Shown in pieces: positions 29,260-38,255 of a stretch of 64,000 nt of DNA; position 1 is the first letter of the stretch, and each line of letters starts with the position of its first letter. The stretch comes from Bog-756 sp963699055 (GTDB taxonomy: Bacteria > Actinomycetota > Acidimicrobiia > Acidimicrobiales > RAAP-2): contig CAVOTA010000004.1 in assembly GCA_963699055.1 (NCBI GenBank), positions 62,001 through 126,000 of the forward strand, written 5' to 3'. The notes beneath the pieces were generated by a model. That model saw nothing but the letters and a program-made list of their open reading frames with translations, ran no database searches and was not told the DNA's origin. Made by a program: the position numbers and the translations under genes.

Positions 29260-32200
29260 CACAGTTCGCCGTCCTCGAGCGCCCAGGCGTCGTCCATCAG
29301 TGTGGTGTCGCGGCTGCGGCCGGGCGACCAGCTGCGCGGACGGCCGACCCGCTCCCACTCCCGCCGGATCCGACGGCGGTCGACCATGGCGGCCAGGGCC
29401 AGCCCCCACACCAGGACCGAGTAGATGCCGAGCACCAGGGGGAGGACGCCACCGTCGAACTCGAGCGTTCCCGTGCCCCGGTACGCCACCGCGTACGAGG
29501 CCGCCCAGCCGTAGGCCGTGGACCGGGGGGCGGCCGCCCCCGCCCCCGTGGTCAGGTCCCAGCTTCCCGACGGCGCCACGGAGGCCACGACCGTGCCCCG
29601 GGCCAGCGGACCCCGGTAGGACCGGGCCGCCGCCGGGCCGGGGAGAACCGGGGCCGCACCCGGCAGCACGGCGGTGCCCGGGACGGCGGCCAGCGGCACG
29701 CCGGTGGTGGTGGCCGTGCCCGGCCTACCGGCGACCTCGGACCGCAGGGGGGACCAGGCGGCGTTGGCGTACACGGTGATCCCGGTCCCCGACAGGACGG
29801 GTTGGAGGTCGAGCTGGCTCCCGAGTCCCGTCTGGAGGTCGGCGGGGACCGGGTACTCGGTGGGGGTCTGCTGCCCGGCGATCTCGGGGGCGACGGAGGT
29901 CAGGACGACCACGTAGCGGACCGCTGCCGGCGCCAGCAGGCTCCCGAGTCGGTCCGTCCGGTCCGTCCGGGCCAGGTCGACCGCCTCGCCGAGCGCGGCC
30001 GCCGGGCCGGGCGAGGTGCCGTTCCACAACCAACGAGCGTCCGGGGCGCCGTCCTCGGAGGTGGCATAGGCGAGACCGTCGCCCGCACTCCAGCTCCCGA
30101 GGTTGAGGCTGCGGGGGTCGCCGAGCCACAGCACCCGGAAGGACCCGCCGGCCGTCCGCGCGTGCATCCACGCCACCGACTGCGAGAAGTCGTTGAGCGG
30201 CAGCTCCCACCGCCCGGGGAGCGCGGACACCATGGTGGGCACCGAGGCCAGCGCCACCGCCGCGACCCCGAAGGCGGTGGCCACCTGACGCCACCCGAAC
30301 TCGGCCTTGCGCAGGTCGCGCTCGAAGGCGGCCACACCCAGGCCGATCGATGCGGCTGTGGCCGCAGCCGCCGGGCCGAGCAGGACCATGGGGTCGACGG
30401 CCAGCGATCCGGTCCACCCACGGCCGATCACCCACGCGGCGAACCAGAAGACCAACGCGATGGACCAGAAACGCGCCGCCCAGCGGAACCGCTCGCCGCG
30501 GGCCAGCACCAGCGGTGCCACGGCGGCCACCAGGAAGCCCCAGGTCAGCGGCGACCCGCCGATCGGTCCGACGGCGAAGCGGAGCAGGGCGCTCCACGTG
30601 GCGGCCCCCGACGTCGGCGTGGGCACGCCGAACACGGCGAGCACGCTCCGGCCCGAGGAGAGCACGCCGATGAACCACGGCAGGCAGATCAACACGGCGA
30701 CCGCCGTCGATCCGAGCGCCAGGCGCACGGCCCGGCTCGTCGAGCCGAGGTCGCCGAACAGGAGCGAGGACAGGGCCACGGCCGCGGCCACCAGCAGCAC
30801 GACGATGGCCGCCGCGGGGACGAAGGAGATCAGGACCGCCTCCAGCACCCCGAGTGCCAGCGCGCCCCCGAGGAGCCCGTGACGCGACGCCCACGCCCCT
30901 CGTGACACCGGGACCCCCGGGTCCGCCGGATCCTCGGCACCCGGTGCCAGCGGGGCGTGGACCCGGCGCACGAACGGTTCGAGTCCGGTGGAGCGACCGA
31001 GCGTGGCCAGCACCCACGGGGCCCCGGCGTAGACGACCAGGGCGCCCCACCGACCGAGGGCGATGGCGTCGTAGGGAAGGGGAACGGCCAGATAGGCCAG
31101 ACCGGCCACCATGGACGCCCGCTGGGACCCGAACGGCCGCAGCAGCCGTACCGCTCCCCAGGCACCGAGTGGGATGCAGCCGAAGATCAGGACCTTCTGG
31201 GTGAGACCCATGGCCCCGAGCAGGACCGTCCCCACGACACCGGCGATGCCGAGCGCGGGGGCGGCCGGCGCCGTGGTGCCCACGCCCGACGGGTGCCAGC
31301 CCGTGAAGAACTGGGACAGCGTCGACGACCACGACGGGAACGGGGAGAACTGGCCGAGGGCGGGCAGGCGGCCGCTGAGCACACCCCGCGAGCCGATGAC
31401 CACGATCAACGTCGCCGCCAGCCACACGGTCAGACGGGCACGGCCGCTGACCCGGCCGGCCTCCGTGTCGCCCACACCGGCCTCGGACTCGGCGACCTGG
31501 GCGGCGGGCACCACCGGCGCGGCGGCCTCGGCGGCGGCCAGCTCGTCGGCGTGGGCGCCGTGGAACCCGAATTGGAAGACGCGGCGGAGGTAGGCGGAGA
31601 GTCGGGCGCTCCCCCGCACCTGCAGGAGTCGGATCTCCTTGTCCCCCACCCGGCGCTTGGCTTGGAGCTCGGCCCGTCGACGGCGCAGTTCGGGCATCCG
31701 ACCCAGGTTCCAGCGCCAGGCCCGCACCACGGCCCGGGCACGGGTCCGGTTGCCGGCGAGCTCGGCCACCACGACCTCGCCGACGGCGAGGAGGAACACC
31801 TGGGGGACCACCCGCAGCAGGTGGCTCCGCGAGTAGCACGTGAACACGGCCAGGAGTTCGTGGCGGCGCTGCAGCTCCTGCAGCGTCACCGGGTGCCGCG
31901 GTTGGTCGGGCGCAGTGGTGTCGTGGGCGCCCGCTCCGCCCGGCTGGCCAGGGTCGCCCGCGGCGGCGGCGTCGGCTGGGGCGGTGGCGTCGGCTGCAGC
32001 GATGCCGGTGGCGGTGGTGGCGTCGGTGGTGGCGTCGGTTGCCGGTGCCTCGGCGGTGGTGGCGGCGGGCTCCTCCTCCGCCCCCGTGGGCGCGGCGACC
32101 CGGGCCGAGTCCGCCAGCAGGGTCGGGTCGAGGGGAACCGCACCTGACGCCAGCTCCTCCCGGTGCCGCACACGGGCGTCCGGCGCCACCAGGATGCGGG

Positions 32201-32816
32201 CACCGACCACCTGGGCACGCCAGCACAGGTCGAGGTCCTCCCCCATGGCCACGATGGCCGGGTCGAAACCACCCAGTTCGTCGAAGAGGTCGGCCCGGAC
32301 CAGGGTGCATCCCCCGGGCGCCGCGAAGACGTCCCGGACGGCATCGTGCTGGCCGTGGTCGATCTCGTTGGGCTGGACCCGATCCACGACGGACCCCCCC
32401 TTGTCCACGCTCAGGCCGACGTGGACCAGCAGCTGGGGATCGTCCCAGCTGACGACCTTGGGCGACACCACCCCGGCATTCGACCGGAAGGCCTCCTCCA
32501 CCAGGAGGTGGACGACGTCGGGCTCCAGGGCGACGTCGTCGTGGCAGAACAGGTAGTACGCGGCACCGTCGACCATCGACCGCACCTCGTTGACCGTGGC
32601 CCCGAATCCGCGGTTGGCCTCCATCCGCCGCACGTAGGCCGAGGGCAGGAAGGGCGCGACCCGGGCCGCGACCCCGTCACCGGCACTGGTGTCCAGGACC
32701 AGGACGGACAACTCCCCGTAGTCCTGTGAGGCGATCGAAGCCAGCGTCTCCTCGAACCACGGACCGGGATCGTGGGCGACGACGACGGCGACAACCGGCG
32801 GTGCCAGTGTTTCCAT
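29259..32816 (-). CDS. giant GT2 glycosyltransferase with polytopic membrane domain
   Basis: An 1185-residue protein. Residues 1 to about 220 form a GT-A fold GT2 domain (VAVVVAHDPG start, CHDDVALEPD with the metal DD at 93-94, GEDLDLCWRA near the end). An Ala/Thr-rich linker at about 245-310 follows, then a basic region and 10-12 membrane helices with large extracytoplasmic loops. Proteins of this design sit next to DUF5719, manB and whiB genes in actinobacteria and are thought to build surface polysaccharide, but the acceptor is not known. Translationally coupled to the DUF5719-like gene (TGATG). Confidence 0.8.
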   Translation of the reverse strand: METLAPPVVAVVVAHDPGPWFEETLASIASQDYGELSVLVLDTSAGDGVAARVAPFLPSAYVRRMEANRGFGATVNEVRSMVDGAAYYLFCHDDVALEPDVVHLLVEEAFRSNAGVVSPKVVSWDDPQLLVHVGLSVDKGGSVVDRVQPNEIDHGQHDAVRDVFAAPGGCTLVRADLFDELGGFDPAIVAMGEDLDLCWRAQVVGARILVAPDARVRHREELASGAVPLDPTLLADSARVAAPTGAEEEPAATTAEAPATDATTDATTATGIAAADATAPADAAAAGDPGQPGGAGAHDTTAPDQPRHPVTLQELQRRHELLAVFTCYSRSHLLRVVPQVFLLAVGEVVVAELAGNRTRARAVVRAWRWNLGRMPELRRRRAELQAKRRVGDKEIRLLQVRGSARLSAYLRRVFQFGFHGAHADELAAAEAAAPVVPAAQVAESEAGVGDTEAGRVSGRARLTVWLAATLIVVIGSRGVLSGRLPALGQFSPFPSWSSTLSQFFTGWHPSGVGTTAPAAPALGIAGVVGTVLLGAMGLTQKVLIFGCIPLGAWGAVRLLRPFGSQRASMVAGLAYLAVPLPYDAIALGRWGALVVYAGAPWVLATLGRSTGLEPFVRRVHAPLAPGAEDPADPGVPVSRGAWASRHGLLGGALALGVLEAVLISFVPAAAIVVLLVAAAVALSSLLFGDLGSTSRAVRLALGSTAVAVLICLPWFIGVLSSGRSVLAVFGVPTPTSGAATWSALLRFAVGPIGGSPLTWGFLVAAVAPLVLARGERFRWAARFWSIALVFWFAAWVIGRGWTGSLAVDPMVLLGPAAAATAASIGLGVAAFERDLRKAEFGWRQVATAFGVAAVALASVPTMVSALPGRWELPLNDFSQSVAWMHARTAGGSFRVLWLGDPRSLNLGSWSAGDGLAYATSEDGAPDARWLWNGTSPGPAAALGEAVDLARTDRTDRLGSLLAPAAVRYVVVLTSVAPEIAGQQTPTEYPVPADLQTGLGSQLDLQPVLSGTGITVYANAAWSPLRSEVAGRPGTATTTGVPLAAVPGTAVLPGAAPVLPGPAAARSYRGPLARGTVVASVAPSGSWDLTTGAGAAAPRSTAYGWAASYAVAYRGTGTLEFDGGVLPLVLGIYSVLVWGLALAAMVDRRRIRREWERVGRPRSWSPGRSRDTTLMDDAWALEDGEL

Positions 32817-32826
32817 CAGGGGTCAG

Positions 32827-32832
32827 AGGCTA
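32827..32832 (-). promoter_or_regulatory. -10 box of the giant GT2 gene
   Basis: TAGCCT on the minus strand, 10 nt before the ATG at 32816; spacing leaves at most a few leader bases. Confidence 0.4.
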
Positions 32833-32979
32833 TCGGGCCGGGCGGGTCACCTGGCGGCATCCCTGCACGGAGCTGGGCCGATGCCGACCTGCGGCGTCCG
32901 ACCGGCCCGCCACCCGCCGACCGGCCCCGGCGGGGACGCACGGTGTCGGGCCCGAGCGGGCCGGGTGCTCGCGGGGTGC

Positions 32980-33008
32980 TTGCAAATGTTTATCATCAGG
33001 TATACAGT
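32980..33008 (+). promoter_or_regulatory. strong sigma-70-type promoter
   Basis: TTGCAA (32980-32985), a 17-nt spacer and TACAGT (33003-33008), in an AT-rich island unusual for this window. Predicted start near 33015 gives a leader of about 88 nt. Confidence 0.7.
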
Positions 33009-33102
33009 TGTATCCGAGCACAGCGGACGGACCTGGACGCAGGACCCGGGCGCCGTGCGAACCCGACGAGACCGACACACGATCCGAACCGAGGAGTACG
33101 CC

Positions 33103-33501
33103 ATGCCCGACATCAACACCGACATCACCAAGGCCGCCAAGGACATCGCCAACGTCGCCAAGGACGCCACCTACGTCGTCATCGGCGCCGGCGTGCTCGG
33201 CTTCCAGCAGGTGCAGGTCCAGCGCCGTGAGCTGGCCGCCAAGCTGCAGGAGCCCTCGACGCTGGCCGAGCGGGTCTCGTCCGTCCGCGGCGACCTCACC
33301 GAGGCCGTCCACTCGGTGGACACCCACGTCGAGGACCTGATGGACCGCGTCGAGGAGATCATCGAGCGGGTCGAGGCGGTCTTCGCCCCCTTCGAGGACC
33401 GGCTGCCCGTCCAGGCCCGGGACATCACCAAGAAGGCCCGCGTGCAGGCCAAGGACGCCCGCACCCAGATCCGCAACCTCCGCCCGACCGCCGTCGGCTG
33501 A
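33103..33501 (+). CDS. small helical protein, phasin-like in appearance
   Basis: A 132-residue protein, no firm family assignment. The N-terminal amphipathic part (DITKAAKDIANVAKDA) is followed by a short hydrophobic stretch TYVVIGAGVLGFQ, then a long charged helix with heptad character (about 40-100) and a basic Gln/Arg tail. The pattern resembles phasins and other lipid- or granule-associated helical proteins. GAGGAG lies 6 nt before the ATG at 33103. A near-consensus promoter upstream and a strong hairpin downstream make it a well-insulated, probably highly expressed single gene. Function is inferred only loosely. Confidence 0.7.
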   Translation: MPDINTDITKAAKDIANVAKDATYVVIGAGVLGFQQVQVQRRELAAKLQEPSTLAERVSSVRGDLTEAVHSVDTHVEDLMDRVEEIIERVEAVFAPFEDRLPVQARDITKKARVQAKDARTQIRNLRPTAVG

Positions 33502-33603
33502 GCGGCGCAACCTGTCGCCGGGTCGGACTCCCCCCCTCCGCCCGGCGCACCTCCGGCGGCCTCCGGGCCCCGGACGACACGGACCGACCCCCCTCGGTCC
33601 TCG

Positions 33604-33636
33604 GGAGAACGGCCCGCCCCGTGCGGGCCGTTCTCC
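33604..33636 (+). terminator. strong hairpin after the helical-protein gene
   Basis: A perfect 14-bp stem (GGAGAACGGCCCGC paired with its complement) with a 5-nt loop, about 100 bp after the stop. No T-tract follows, as is common in actinobacteria. The rest of the gap to 33736 shows no gene. Confidence 0.6.
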
Positions 33637-33736
33637 GCGTCCGGGGATCGACGGCGAGGCGTCGGGAGTCCCCCGGACCGCGGGTGGGACGGCACGGGAA
33701 CCTGCGGGCCGGGGCGCCGTCGCCGGTCGCCCGTCG

Positions 33737-34636
33737 TCAGGCCGGCGTGGACCTCCAGTGGGCCAGCACGTCGGTCAGGGTCCCGTCGAGCGGGAGTTCG
33801 GGCGACCAGCCCGTCGCCTCCCGCAGCCGGGTCGGGTCCCCCCGGAGCACCGGCACCTCCACCGGACGCATCAGCGACGGGTCCTGCACCAGTCGGACCG
33901 AGCTGCCGGCGGCGGCCAGCAGCCGGTCGGCGATCTCCTGGATCGACACGTCGACCCCCGAGCACACGTTGTAGACGGTGCCCGGCGCCCCCGACTCCAC
34001 CAGCAGCCGGTAGGAGCGGACGACGTCCCGCACGTCGGTGAAGTCGCGACGGGCCGACAGGTTGCCCACCGGGATCTCGGTGGCGTCGGACCGCTCGGCG
34101 TCGACGATGCGCTTGGCCAGGGCCGACACCGCGAAGTTCGGCGACTGGCCCGGGCCGATGTGGTTGAACGGGCGCACCACCATCACCTGCTGGCCGTAGG
34201 CCAGCCACGCCTGGGAGCACAGTGCCTCGGCGGCCAGCTTGGAGGCGGCGTAGGGGGTGAGCGGGGCGGTGGGCGACGCCTCGGTGAGCGGCAGCTGTGA
34301 CGGGTCGGTCACGGCCCCGTAGACCTCGGCCGAGCTGGTCACGAGGATCCGCGGATCGGAGCCGCACTCGCGGGCCGCGCCCAGCAGCGCCGCCGTGCCC
34401 AGCACGTTCACCTCGAGCACCCGCAGGGGCTCGTCCCACGACTGCCCCACGTGGGTCATGGCCGCCAGGTGGTAGATGGCGTCGGGTGCGGCGTCCGCCA
34501 CGGCGGCCAGGAGCGCCGCGGGATCCGTGATCTCGACCTCCTGGTCGATCTGGACCACCTCGTCGCCGAGGCCACGCAGGTGCCCGGCGAGCCACGTGCC
34601 CACGAAGCCGCGGCCACCGGTGATCAGAGAGCGCAC
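33737..34636 (-). CDS. NAD(P)-dependent nucleotide-sugar reductase, GDP-4-keto-6-deoxymannose reductase-like
   Basis: Short-chain dehydrogenase of the extended type, 299 residues. GGRGFVGTWL at 7-16 binds the cofactor, SSAEVYG carries the catalytic Ser/Thr, and YAASK the Tyr/Lys pair. RDFTDVRDVVRSY and DPSLMRPVEVPVLRGDPTR are typical of RMD, which makes GDP-D-rhamnose from GDP-4-keto-6-deoxymannose. The partner GDP-mannose 4,6-dehydratase is not in the window. It follows three GT4 genes, ending the cassette. The GTG at 34636 has TAGGGT 8 nt upstream. Confidence 0.78.
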   Translation of the reverse strand: MRSLITGGRGFVGTWLAGHLRGLGDEVVQIDQEVEITDPAALLAAVADAAPDAIYHLAAMTHVGQSWDEPLRVLEVNVLGTAALLGAARECGSDPRILVTSSAEVYGAVTDPSQLPLTEASPTAPLTPYAASKLAAEALCSQAWLAYGQQVMVVRPFNHIGPGQSPNFAVSALAKRIVDAERSDATEIPVGNLSARRDFTDVRDVVRSYRLLVESGAPGTVYNVCSGVDVSIQEIADRLLAAAGSSVRLVQDPSLMRPVEVPVLRGDPTRLREATGWSPELPLDGTLTDVLAHWRSTPA

Positions 34637-34644
34637 GACGGGTC

Positions 34645-34650
34645 ACCCTA
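34645..34650 (-). promoter_or_regulatory. -10 box of the RMD-like gene
   Basis: TAGGGT on the minus strand, 8 nt before the GTG at 34636; overlaps the 3' end of the upstream GT4 gene. Confidence 0.4.
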
Positions 34651-35853
34651 CCGGGTCGGCGGACCTTCCGAGTGCGCCCGTCGGAAGGCACCCACGTGGA
34701 GGTCGGTGCTCCGTTCCCAGGTGTGCCGCTCGACGACGGCGAATCCCATCGCCCGCCGCTCGGACGCCGCCCGGTCGTCGCCGGTGCCCCGCAGGACGGC
34801 GTCGAGCGCGCCGGTGAGGGCGTCGCCGTCCCCCGGCGGTACGAGGAGCGCGCTGGCCCCCGCCACCTCTTCCATGGCCGTGCCACTGGTGGTCACCAGG
34901 GGGGCGCCGCAGGCCAGCGCCTCGAGGGCCGGCAGGCCGAACCCCTCGTAGAGGGAGGGGTACACCACCGCCGTGGCGGATCGCAGCAGCGCAGGGATGT
35001 CGTCGTCCGACACGTACCCGGTGCGCACGATGCGCCCGGCCACACCCGACGACGCCACCGCCTCCGCCACCTCGTCGGCGCCCCAGCCGGCCCCGCCGGC
35101 GAGCACCAGTCGGGCCTCGGGATGGGCGGCCGACACCGCGGCGAACGCCCGCACCAGTGTCGGCACGTCCTTGCGGGGCTCGAGCGTCCCGACGAAGACC
35201 AGCAGGGGCCGGCCGTCGGCCAGTCCGGGTCCGAGGGCGGAGAGCCGGGCGGCGTCGGCCCCCGGGTGCGGTTCGTCGGGCCGGAAGCGGTCGGTGTCCA
35301 CCCCGTGGGGGGCCACCACCACCGTGGCGTCCACCCGGCACCACCGCTGCAGGGCGTCCGCCGTCACCCGGCTCGGGCACACGACGACGGACGCCTCGCG
35401 GGCCGCACGGGTGATCGCCCGTCGGAAGAGCAGCACCTTGGAGCGTTCGTGCCACCGCGGCTCGTCGAAGAAGCTCAGGTCGTGGACGGTGACCACCGAC
35501 GGCACCGGGCACCGGCGCGGCATCGTGTAGTGCGGACCGTGATGGACGGACGCCCCCGAACCCGCCACCAGCGGGCCCAGTCGGAGCTGCTCCCAGGCCA
35601 GTCGTGCCGGGCGGGCGTCCGGCGCCGCCGCCAGCAGGTCGGCGTCCCCCACCAGTGGCGCCCAGCGGGCGCGGTCGCCGGTCCGGCTGACCAGGACCAG
35701 GTCGATGTCGGGCCGTGAGGACAGTCCCCGGGCGAGCTGGAGGATGTAGTGCCCCGCCCCTACCGGTCGCTCGGGCACGGCGCTGACGTCGAGCGCCACG
35801 CGCAGCACGCGGTCACCGGGCACGCCGTCACCGGGCAGTCCGTCACCGGGCAC
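34648..35853 (-). CDS. GT4-family glycosyltransferase (first of three)
   Basis: Retaining GT-B glycosyltransferase. Seen: an N-terminal LRVALDVSAVPERPVGAGHY block, VVTVHDLSFF, FVGTLEPRKDVPTLVRAF in the C-terminal domain and the nucleotide-sugar motif PSLYEGFGLPALEALACG. The start is uncertain because four in-frame 15-bp repeats at 35812-35871 offer GTG codons at 35868, 35853, 35823 and 35808; GTG at 35853, 4 nt after the preceding stop, is my choice. Last GT of a coupled trio. Donor may be GDP-mannose or a GDP-deoxysugar, given the reductase next door. Confidence 0.82.
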   Translation of the reverse strand: MPGDGLPGDGVPGDRVLRVALDVSAVPERPVGAGHYILQLARGLSSRPDIDLVLVSRTGDRARWAPLVGDADLLAAAPDARPARLAWEQLRLGPLVAGSGASVHHGPHYTMPRRCPVPSVVTVHDLSFFDEPRWHERSKVLLFRRAITRAAREASVVVCPSRVTADALQRWCRVDATVVVAPHGVDTDRFRPDEPHPGADAARLSALGPGLADGRPLLVFVGTLEPRKDVPTLVRAFAAVSAAHPEARLVLAGGAGWGADEVAEAVASSGVAGRIVRTGYVSDDDIPALLRSATAVVYPSLYEGFGLPALEALACGAPLVTTSGTAMEEVAGASALLVPPGDGDALTGALDAVLRGTGDDRAASERRAMGFAVVERHTWERSTDLHVGAFRRAHSEGPPTR

Positions 35854-35871
35854 GCCGTCACCGGGCACGGT
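35812..35871. repeat. 4 x 15-bp tandem array spanning a GT4 gene junction
   Basis: Units GTCACCGGGCACGCC, GTCACCGGGCAGTCC, GTCACCGGGCACGCC, GTCACCGGGCACGGT. On the minus strand they encode PGDGV/L repeats in the downstream GT4 and include the stop of the upstream GT4. Confidence 0.9.
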
Positions 35872-36976
35872 GCGGCCCCTGCCCCTGCGTCGTCTGCTCC
35901 CACACATCGCGGTGACGACGGGCGATCGACGACCACCGCAACTCGGTCGCCCGCTCGGTCCCCCGGATCACGAGCTCGTCGCGGAGCGCCTCGTCGGTCG
36001 CCACCCGCAGCAGCCCCTCGGCGATGGACGACGTGACGTTGGGATCGACCTCGTAGGCCGCACCCCCGGTGCTCGGCAGCGGGCTGGCCACCACCGGGGT
36101 GCCCACCGACATGGCCTCGACCGGGGGCAGTCCGAACCCCTCGATGAGCGGCACGTAGGCCAGGAGCCGGGCTGCCGCGTACAGACCCGCCAGCTCCTCG
36201 GCGGACACGGACCCGGCATGGACGACGCCCGTCGTCGGCGCCACCTGCTCGCCCCACCCCGACGGACCCACCATCACCAGCGGCCACGGATCGGGCAGGG
36301 TCTCGCGGACCATGCCGTACGCCTCGACCAGCCGCTGCAGGTTCTTGCGCGGCTCCAGGGTGCCCACGCACAGCAGGAAGGGGCCCTCCACGCCGAGCCG
36401 GGCCAGGTGGGCGGCGGCACCGGCGCCGTCCGGCGGGGGCAGGTGGTCCGAGCCCATCGGGATCACGGTGATCCGACCCCGGTCGGCGCCGGCGGCCACC
36501 AGGTCGTCGGCCACGACGTCGGCGGGGACCACGAACCGGTCGGCCCGTCGCAGTCCCCGGGCCAGCGCCGCTTCGTGCCAGCGACGTCCGCGCGCCGGGT
36601 ACGCCTCGGGGATCCGACGCCACAGGAGGTCGTGCACGGTCACCACCAGGGGGGTCGTCCCGGGCTCGAGGGTGGCCAGCGAGACGGCGTGGGCCAGCCC
36701 GACATCGGACGGGACCCGGAGCAGTCCGTGGTCCCAGGCCCGGGTCAGCAGCGGACCCGGCAGGCGGGACACCCGCAGCTCGTGGCCCAGCGAGGCCAAC
36801 GGATCGGGCCGCCCGGTGGCCCGGCTCGCCGCCAGCACCAGCTCGGGGGCACTCCCGGGGTCCTCGGTGGCCAGCTCGTCGAGTCCCTGCAGGAGCCCCA
36901 GCACGTAGGTACCGATGCCGCCGGCAGCCGAGCGCCGGAGCTGCTCGGTCAGGAGGAGGACCCGGAGCCGGCTCAT
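35858..36976 (-). CDS. GT4-family glycosyltransferase (second of three)
   Basis: GT-B glycosyltransferase of 372 residues. N-terminal domain: LRVLLLTEQLRRSAAGGIGT with the acceptor-side glycine motif and VVTVHDLLWRRIPE. C-terminal domain: CVGTLEPRKNLQRLVEAY and the donor site VPLIEGFGLPPVEAMSVGTP. The ATG overlaps the stop of the third GT4 gene as ATGA and its stop lies in the 15-bp repeat array. No membrane segments, so it acts on the cytoplasmic face. Sugar and linkage are not readable. Confidence 0.85.
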   Translation of the reverse strand: MSRLRVLLLTEQLRRSAAGGIGTYVLGLLQGLDELATEDPGSAPELVLAASRATGRPDPLASLGHELRVSRLPGPLLTRAWDHGLLRVPSDVGLAHAVSLATLEPGTTPLVVTVHDLLWRRIPEAYPARGRRWHEAALARGLRRADRFVVPADVVADDLVAAGADRGRITVIPMGSDHLPPPDGAGAAAHLARLGVEGPFLLCVGTLEPRKNLQRLVEAYGMVRETLPDPWPLVMVGPSGWGEQVAPTTGVVHAGSVSAEELAGLYAAARLLAYVPLIEGFGLPPVEAMSVGTPVVASPLPSTGGAAYEVDPNVTSSIAEGLLRVATDEALRDELVIRGTERATELRWSSIARRHRDVWEQTTQGQGPHRAR

Positions 36977-38151
36977 GCCGCGGCGTCCCGGTAGAGGCCG
37001 GCCAGGCCCGCGGCACAGGCCTCCCAGGTGAAGGTGGCGCTCCGTGCCCGCCCCCGTTCGATCAGCGCCTCGACATCGCCACCACCGTCGAGGGCGCGCA
37101 CCAGCGCTCCGGCCAGAGCGTCCTCGTCGCCGGTGCCGACGAGCCAGGCGCCGTCACCCACCACCTCGGGCACGGCCCCGCCGGCGGTCGCCACCACCGG
37201 CACCCCCGCCGCCATGGCCTGCAGCGGCGGGAACCCGAACCCCTCGTACCTCGACGGGTAGGCGAGCACGGCCGCACCGGACAGCGCTTCGGCCAGCGCG
37301 GCATCGTCCAGGTAGCCGGGGCGCACGATCCGACCACCGACCGGCGAGTCGGCCACGGCGCGTGCGAACGCCTCGGCACCCCAGCCGTCGCCGCCCACGA
37401 CCACCAGGGCGGTGTCGGGGTGGGCGGCCGCCACCGCGGCGAACGCCCGGACCAGGAGCGGATAGTCCTTGCGCGGCTCGATGGTCCCGACGGCCAGCAC
37501 GTAGCGCCCGCATCCGTCGGGGAGGCGGAGGGCCGTGCGGGTGGCGGGCGCGTCGGCCACGCCTCGTGCCGCCACCGGCACCCCGTGGTGGACCGCCCGC
37601 ACCCGTGCCGGGTCCACCCCCAGTTCGGCCACGACCTCGGCAGCCACGTACGCCGACGGCGTGTGGACCCACGCCCCCTCGGCGACGGCCCGGCGGATCA
37701 GACGCGGGTAGGCCAGCGTCGGCGCGTCGCACAGCTCCGGATAGAGGGACACGGTCAGGTCGTGCACGGTGACCACCCGGGCCGCCTGCCGGGTCGGCGG
37801 GACCACGAAGTTGGACCCGTGGACGACATCCAGCCGACCCACGAACCACTCCAGGGGCGGTCCGGGGAACCGGGACCACGCCGCATGGAGGGGGCGGGCC
37901 GGCATCGGACGCTGCCCGGTACCCACACCGGCGGGCACCCGCCCGGCGATCCCCTGGCGGCGGCGCCAGCTCACGGCGAACGCCGACACGGCGACGTCGT
38001 CCCTGCGGGACAGCCCCTCGAGCGCCCCGGCACAGAAGACGCCGACGCCGGTCGGCCTCCCGAGCAGCGGAGTGGCGTCGAATCCGACGGACAGCCGGTC
38101 GGGGGCGGCGGTCGCTGGTCGCTCCGGCGGCACCTGGTGAGCCTTGCACAT
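36973..38151 (-). CDS. GT4-family glycosyltransferase (third of three, promoter-proximal)
   Basis: GT-B glycosyltransferase of up to 392 residues and first gene of the minus-strand cassette. Motifs: VGFDATPLLGRPTGVGVF near the N-terminus, VVTVHDLTVSLYPE, VGTIEPRKDYPLLVRAF, and the donor motif PSRYEGFGFPPLQAMAAGVP. The ATG at 38151 gives about 20 residues before the conserved start; a GTG at 38133 with AAGG upstream is an alternative. No clear -10 is visible in the 104-bp divergent gap to cofD. Sequence similarity among the three GT4s suggests duplication. Confidence 0.84.
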   Translation of the reverse strand: MCKAHQVPPERPATAAPDRLSVGFDATPLLGRPTGVGVFCAGALEGLSRRDDVAVSAFAVSWRRRQGIAGRVPAGVGTGQRPMPARPLHAAWSRFPGPPLEWFVGRLDVVHGSNFVVPPTRQAARVVTVHDLTVSLYPELCDAPTLAYPRLIRRAVAEGAWVHTPSAYVAAEVVAELGVDPARVRAVHHGVPVAARGVADAPATRTALRLPDGCGRYVLAVGTIEPRKDYPLLVRAFAAVAAAHPDTALVVVGGDGWGAEAFARAVADSPVGGRIVRPGYLDDAALAEALSGAAVLAYPSRYEGFGFPPLQAMAAGVPVVATAGGAVPEVVGDGAWLVGTGDEDALAGALVRALDGGGDVEALIERGRARSATFTWEACAAGLAGLYRDAAA

Positions 38152-38243
38152 CCGACAGGTGGCCCTGTGACGAGGTCGGATCCGCGTCCGCGCGCCCCGG
38201 GGGACCCGACGGGTCCGGCGGCGGTGCCCGCCGCGGGTCCGGG

Positions 38244-38249
38244 TAGCCT
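38244..38249 (+). promoter_or_regulatory. -10 box of cofD
   Basis: TAGCCT ends 6 nt before the cofD ATG; leaderless type. Confidence 0.55.
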
Positions 38250-38255
38250 GCCCCG

